A stretch of DNA of 64,000 nt from NCBI GenBank assembly GCA_022496805.1, contig CM040100.1:12801009-12865008 (forward strand), in the 5' to 3' direction. The notes under the pieces are model-generated. The model made no database searches. It was not told the origin of the DNA and saw only the letters and a program-made list of their open reading frames with translations. This stretch comes from Pohlia nutans (taxonomy: Eukaryota; Streptophyta; Bryopsida; Bryales; Mniaceae). Positions 59,435 through 64,000 of this stretch are shown here, in pieces (the first letter of the stretch is position 1; each line of letters starts with the position of its first letter). Made by a program: the position numbers and the translations under genes.

Positions 59435-60020
59435 TTAACCCCTAAAGGACCAACACTCATTTTCCAAGTTCGGTTAGTTCAGATGGAATGAGTATTGATT
59501 CCCAAATTTTGAGATTTTTGGTGGTGATTCTACTCTTTGTAACGAAGATGGGATGGTAATTTGCGTACGTAGGTGATGTATAGATCAAAAGATACTATCA
59601 TGCAAAGGTGAAAAACCTAACTGCGGGTAGCTTTTGAAAATTTGCATACAATGAGCTATAGATCTGAGATTTTGTACACAATGAGCTAACACCCCCATAT
59701 ACACAAATTGCCAAATTTATTTTACCAAATCTAAGACCAACCTTTGCATTTTGGACATTTTCAAAAAGAAAATTAAAACTCGGGCAGGGGCTAAAAAAAT
59801 GTGCAGCCAACTTTGTAGCTTATGATCTTACTATTGAGGAGCCCTACACGGTTGAAAATTTGTAGGTGCTAATAAGTTCAAATTGGTTGAAATACCCTAC
59901 GGTTGTATCGGTCAAAAAGGTTTTAGATTAAAAACTATTTGCCTTTTTTTGAGGAGGGGTACTTTTAGGCAGCTTTGAAATGTTTGGAGAGAAACATAGT
60001 TGTGGTCTTTTAGGGGTTAA
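59435..60020. mobile_element. Intact TTAA-flanked piggyBac-like MITE, 586 bp
   Basis: Bounded by TTAA at 59435-59438 and 60017-60020. The left end CCCCTAAAGGACCA and the reverse-complemented right end CCCCTAAAAGACCA agree at 13 of 14 positions. The interior holds no transposase; frames are short. Confidence 0.9.
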
Positions 60021-60930
60021 CACTACATGGGATTTATTTACCGCATGATGCATTTTTGAATACTCAATCAAGGTGGGATAGTATTGAAATAAAAAAGCCC
60101 TGTGTTACTCCATTGCGAGGGAATTCTGTTGTGGGAAATTAAAGTTTTGTTATAAGTAGGGTTTTCAATACAATATGGACGAAACAAATTTGCCAATAAT
60201 TGTCACAAAATTTTAATATTTTTTAATTGAAATTTCTATCCAAAAATATTTTACCTCTGTCTAAATCTAACCTTTATTTAAAGCATTGAATTAACTTAAA
60301 AAATTTAAATTTGCACACTAATTTTGTAACCCTTAAAGGATCAAGAATTCATGGTTTTGGGTGTTCTCGCACTACGGGTATCTAGGTTGTGAACAAAAAA
60401 TGTTTTCAATAGTGTAAAGGAGTTGATTTAAAGATGTAATATAATAAATAAGGAAAATACCAAAAAACTAAAATAACATAGTAAGAATAGAATCTTTTAG
60501 AACTTTTAGCACATTTATATTATTAGGGCCATTGTTGTAGAATTACCACAATAAACCTTTAATATCCACCTTGCTCACTGAATCTTTTTGAAATCTTTTT
60601 GAATACGATACCTTTTTGTAATAGGCATTGAGGAAAAATATTGCCATTTATATATTTTTAGTGAAACATATAAATTAAGGCATTAACGTACTTATTGTAT
60701 AGCGTTACGAGATGCAATGTATTACATATTGGCCCAAATAATCACTATTGTATATTATTTTTGAATTTTTGAATATATATACAATTCTAGAATAACTTTT
60801 CACTGTTGTTAACATTTTTGGCATCTATACTTCTTTAGAATAGAACTATAATAAATCGAAAAGAAAATCATGCTTAAAATGAGGTTTAAAAGAGATTTTA
60901 GGTATGAGAATCAAGAAAGCCACGTCTTAG
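60021..60930. other. AT-rich spacer upstream of the third gene
   Basis: GTAACCCTTAAAGGATC near 60326 is a possible decayed TTAA-element end without partner. Nothing else recognised. Confidence 0.5.
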
Positions 60931-61160
60931 TGCTTAATCCATGGCATAGTTGCTTATCCCATGGCGTGAATGCTTAACCCATGGCGTGGTTGCTTAACCA
61001 ATGGCGTGGTTGCTTAACCCATGGCGTGGTTGCTTAACCCATGGCGTGGTTGCTTAACCCATGGCGTTGCTTAATCCATGGCGTGGTTGCTTAACCCATG
61101 GCGTGGTTGCTTAACCCATGGCGTGATTCCTTAACCCACGGTGTGAATGCTTAACCGTGG
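60931..61160. repeat. 20-bp minisatellite, about 11-12 copies
   Basis: The unit TGCTTAACCCATGGCGTGGT recurs head to tail, with one 15-bp short unit in the middle and diverged units at both edges. Each unit carries the palindrome CCATGG. It ends about 360 bp before the third gene's start codon, so it lies in the promoter or leader. Confidence 0.97.
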
Positions 61161-61520
61161 GTGCGAATGGACTGATCAGGGTTGGCCCTTTGCGATCGAC
61201 ACGATACTGTTGATTGATTCTGCACAAACAATCGATCTTCCGCAAATTTTTTTTTCATCAATTCAATGCGTCGTGAAGAGCTCCGATTTCATGCACATTT
61301 GGAAGAGAAGAGGTTCATTTCTTGTACACAAATCATGAGTACTGGATAGTCATTTTGAGAGACAGGCTTTTCGTTTGCATTGTCGATAGAAAAAGTGATT
61401 GTATGATCGAAGGATTGACTCTGAGGATTCATTATGGAGAGGAAGATGTGAGAATAATTAGGTTTAGGGTTCAGTCATTGGGATTGGCGATGAGGTAGGA
61501 GGTTTAATTAATTGCCAGTT
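61161..61520 (+). promoter_or_regulatory. Presumed promoter/leader of the third gene
   Basis: Composition becomes more balanced after the minisatellite. Short upstream frames occur. No TATA box or leader intron could be fixed. Confidence 0.35.
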
Positions 61521-64000
61521 ATGGAGGTGCAAATGGAAGGAGGGGAGGAGGAGATTCTGGCTGTGCGGGAGCAGTTGCGTCAAGTGCAAGGCAAAGTGGA
61601 GCACTTGCGACGCATCGGTCTGGAGCAATCGCGCAGCTTGGCTGTCTCCGTGCCCAATCTCGAAACGGCCGTCGAGCTCTCGCTCAAGGTATTATTCTAA
61701 CTGGATTGCTGTAATCTGTGGTGGGGTTTAGGGTTTGTGCTGGAGTTTTTAGGGTTGAGTTTTCCGGATGTAGTCATGTTGTGGTTTGCTTGCATTGGTC
61801 ATTTGAAAATCCAGTCTGGAATTGTCGCCATTTTTTATGCAATATTGAGTGATGAGGTTCTTTGATGCGGAACGGAGACTTCTCTTTATTGCTCTTATTC
61901 ATTTACATCGGCCTTTTGTTGGAGATTTGAAATATCTTGCCTACAACGGTACACATCTTTGCTGTTTGTTCACAGAAATTTTTGCCCAGGGTTTGGAGTA
62001 TTCTTTCAATTTAGCTGGTCTTTTAAAGCACCGGCATGGCTTGGGGAACTTGTTAGGAGCCATTGGACGTTCTATTGATTGTTTTATCGTTTCTCTGAAT
62101 TCTGATGAGCAAGGCACCTTGCATTGGTACCAGTCTGGAACTGTAACGCCAAAGCATCATTTCATGCTTTGAGTCCGCATTATTTATGACAGTCTTGGAG
62201 CAGAACTGAGACTATTCTTCCTATTGCTCTTATTCATTTTCATGGGCCTTGGTTAGAAATTTGAAATCTCTATGCCTACAACGGTGTGTACACAGATAAA
62301 GTTCGTTCTATGCTGTTTGTTCTCACAACGTTTTGCCCAGGGTTTAGAGAATTCTTACAATGTAGATAAGAAGCAGGTGACGAGTGCTACTACTCAGGGG
62401 ACACCACCCCTGAAATGTACATCTCTGGTACATTCTCTTCATAAAACACACTGTACTTGGTGTCTCCTGAGCAGCACTCCTCTCTAAAGCAGCACCAGCA
62501 CTTCTTAGGAACCACTGGGCGTTCCCCAATTTGATTTTGACGGAGCTGTTGAGACATTTACGAGACAATTTGAAATGACTGAGCTAGGGCATGAGCTCAA
62601 GAATCTCCTCAATATCGTCTATTTCTTGTGTTTACGAAGGAGGCATCACTGTTTGCTATTCTTGCTGTTGATACACGCCTCTATGAGTTGCTCACGCTCA
62701 TAATGGGAACGCGTGTGCATTGGAGTAGAGCAGAGATTTTGTTTTTGTCAGGAGACAGTTTAGCATTTTTGCTACTTTTCCATGGCTTGAAGAGCAATCC
62801 AGACTCCTTGGATGCTCTTTTCATATTAATATCTAGGTAATATCAAGGTAATACACATGTGATACCTAGGTGCTACTTAGGCAATACCTGGGTAATATCT
62901 AGGTTTAACATCTTGACTCCATGTAGGAAATCTGGCTATTATTACTTTTTTTTTTCCTTCAGAAAATCCTTTGTATCAATTAGCCAGCCCAAATTTTATG
63001 TAGCAATTTGGCTAAATTAGCAACAAAAATTCGCTGGAGTAGAGTTTGCAAAACCTGATGGGAGTGAGTGTTGTTTGATGGCTGTGAGACTAAAGTTGAT
63101 GTTCATATGCAGGTTGCGTCGGTGTTTGGTGGACTGGAGCTGAAAAGGAATAACAAGGCAAGTGAGGACGTCCCGAAGAAGTCTGACAGTGTTCATACAG
63201 TTAGTGGTGGAGACCATAGAGAGCCTTTGGCTGGTCCTAGGTCTGCTGGTCATGGACCAAGCTTTTCCAATGGCTCTGTTGAGCAGAGGGGCATCCTCGG
63301 TGCTCCATATAAGGGGAACGTTGATGTGGAGATGGGAGGACCAAGAGACTCTTGGGGTGGGGGTGATGGCTCGGAATGGGGGGCTGACAGTTGGGGTTGG
63401 GACGGTGGCCGGCCTCTGAATGCATTAGCAGTCGTGAAGGCCATGGTTGCTGGATGTTTGCTGTCACACACGACCGCTTTGCCCATAGATTCTGTGAACA
63501 TTCACCATCGAATGCTTGCGAAAGAGGTGAGCCCCTTCGAGATTGATGCGCTCCACGAGGTAGGAGGTGGTGGCGAGGCAGGTGGTATCACTGCTGTGGA
63601 TTACGCCCTGCGCGCAATGACAGAAGCAGGAGGTCTGCAGATTGAAGAAATCGAGGATTATCGGTATGGAGGACTGCATGTTTTGGTTCTGAATTTTGAT
63701 AGAGGACGGTTGATGAAGGAGCTTCCGGGGGGTCCTCCATTGATGGGTGGAGAACACCATCACCGAGGTGTGATGGAGCCAAACGGAGGGCCTCATGGTC
63801 TGCCTACCAGGCCTGATATGTGGGATCATCATCCAGGAGGGCCGCCTCCGTTTCCAGGCACAGGAGGAGTTCCTCCTCTCATGGGTCCACGTAGCGGACC
63901 TCGCGGTATGGGCATGCTGGGTATGCCTGGAGGAGGTCCTGGCTTTGGTGCGCCCTTTCCACGGCCTCCTCATGGTCCGGGCCTCCATGGCGGCATGGGT
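61521..64000 (+). CDS. Unrecognised plant protein with WG/GW segment, 3' end beyond window
   Basis: Exon 1 is 61521-61688 (56 codons) ending CTCAAG|gt; exon 2 begins 63113 after ATGCAG and is open to the window end (296 codons). The junction is in phase. A TTG-initiated extension exists, but ATG at 61521 is the first ATG in frame. Residues about 8-45 form a likely coiled coil (LRQVQGKVEHLRRIGLEQ). Residues 135-155 are WG-rich (Trp137, Trp145, Trp150, Trp152, each beside Gly in acidic, Gly-rich context). A conserved-looking block follows, from PLNALAVVKAMVAGCLL to DYRYGGLHVLVLNFDRGRL, with mixed helical and strand character. From about residue 270 the sequence is Gly/Pro/Met/His-rich. I do not recognise the family. 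The 1424-bp intron contains a duplication and could hide a small exon. Confidence 0.7.
61864..62530 (+). repeat. Diverged tandem duplication inside the third gene's intron
   Basis: Copy A (about 61864-62090) and copy B (about 62199-62530) share TTGCTCTTATTCATTT, GAAATTTGAAAT-type, GCCTACAACGGT, GCTGTTTGTTC, TTTTTGCCCAGGGTTT and GGA(A/G)CCA(T/C)TGG(A/G)CGTTC in order. Copy B is interrupted by a 94-bp foldback (62384-62477) whose ends are GTGCTACTACTCAGGGGACA and its near complement ending GAGCAGCAC. Copy A is open for 107 codons, but no family is recognised. Confidence 0.8.
62826..62911. repeat. Short degenerate repeat of (A/G)ATA(C/T)CTAGGT words
   Basis: ATATCTAGGTA, ATACCTAGGTG, ATACCTGGGTA and ATATCTAGGTT occur within 90 bp in the third gene's intron. 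Confidence 0.7.

Noticed and set aside
63464..63988. A 174-codon minus-strand frame at the right edge
   Set aside because: It is antisense to exon 2 of the third gene, whose plus-strand frame is longer, continuous and in phase with exon 1.
1..64000. CRISPR arrays, operons, Shine-Dalgarno sites, tRNA or rRNA genes
   Set aside because: The genes are intron-split plant genes, and no cloverleaf with A and B boxes or rRNA segment was found by reading either strand.

Overview
The window reads as nuclear DNA of a land plant. The two recognisable genes are plant-type (an AGO1-clade ARGONAUTE and a plant MAK/ICK-like kinase), split by many short GT-AG introns, in moderately GC-rich islands within a very AT-rich, repeat-laden background. 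Small introns, low gene density and clade-typical but not angiosperm-identical proteins suggest a non-flowering plant such as a bryophyte; this is inference and no species can be named.

Layout. Bases 1-23400 hold no convincing intact gene: AT-rich spacer, simple and tandem repeats, a broken minus-strand Ty1/copia gag (about 6.3-6.85 kb), unassigned minus-strand coding-like pieces (9.8-10.5, 12.7-14.0 kb), two arrays of a G-run/C-run palindrome (11.9-12.8 and 14.55-14.9 kb), a broken Ty3/gypsy LTR-gag relic (15.6-17.75 kb), a CpG-rich patch (19.0-19.35 kb) and several short TTAA-flanked elements. A GC-richer leader (23.4-25.8 kb) leads into a 16-exon kinase gene (25820-30430). From 30.4 to 45.7 kb the sequence is again repeats and non-autonomous elements. 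A leader (45.7-47.46 kb) leads into a 20-exon AGO1 gene (47464-54153) that keeps all four slicer residues. Another repeat-rich stretch (54.2-60.9 kb) includes a MIR-like hairpin and a roughly 250-bp-arm inverted repeat. A third plus-strand gene starts at 61521 and runs off the end; it encodes an unrecognised protein with a coiled coil, a WG/GW-rich segment and a Gly/Pro/Met-rich tail.

The most striking non-genic pattern is a set of at least six paired short elements (about 230-590 bp) bounded on both sides by TTAA, with inverted ends beginning CCC(C/T)TWAA and no coding capacity. These are hallmarks of non-autonomous piggyBac-type transposons. Two further copies have decayed, one of them split by a nested insertion with a 9-bp duplication. 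At least four copies or fragments share a subterminal GTCCA...TGGAC stem-loop. The genes do not form an operon. The only functional link suggested is that the third gene's WG/GW segment resembles an Argonaute hook and lies 7.4 kb downstream of AGO1; this is a hypothesis.
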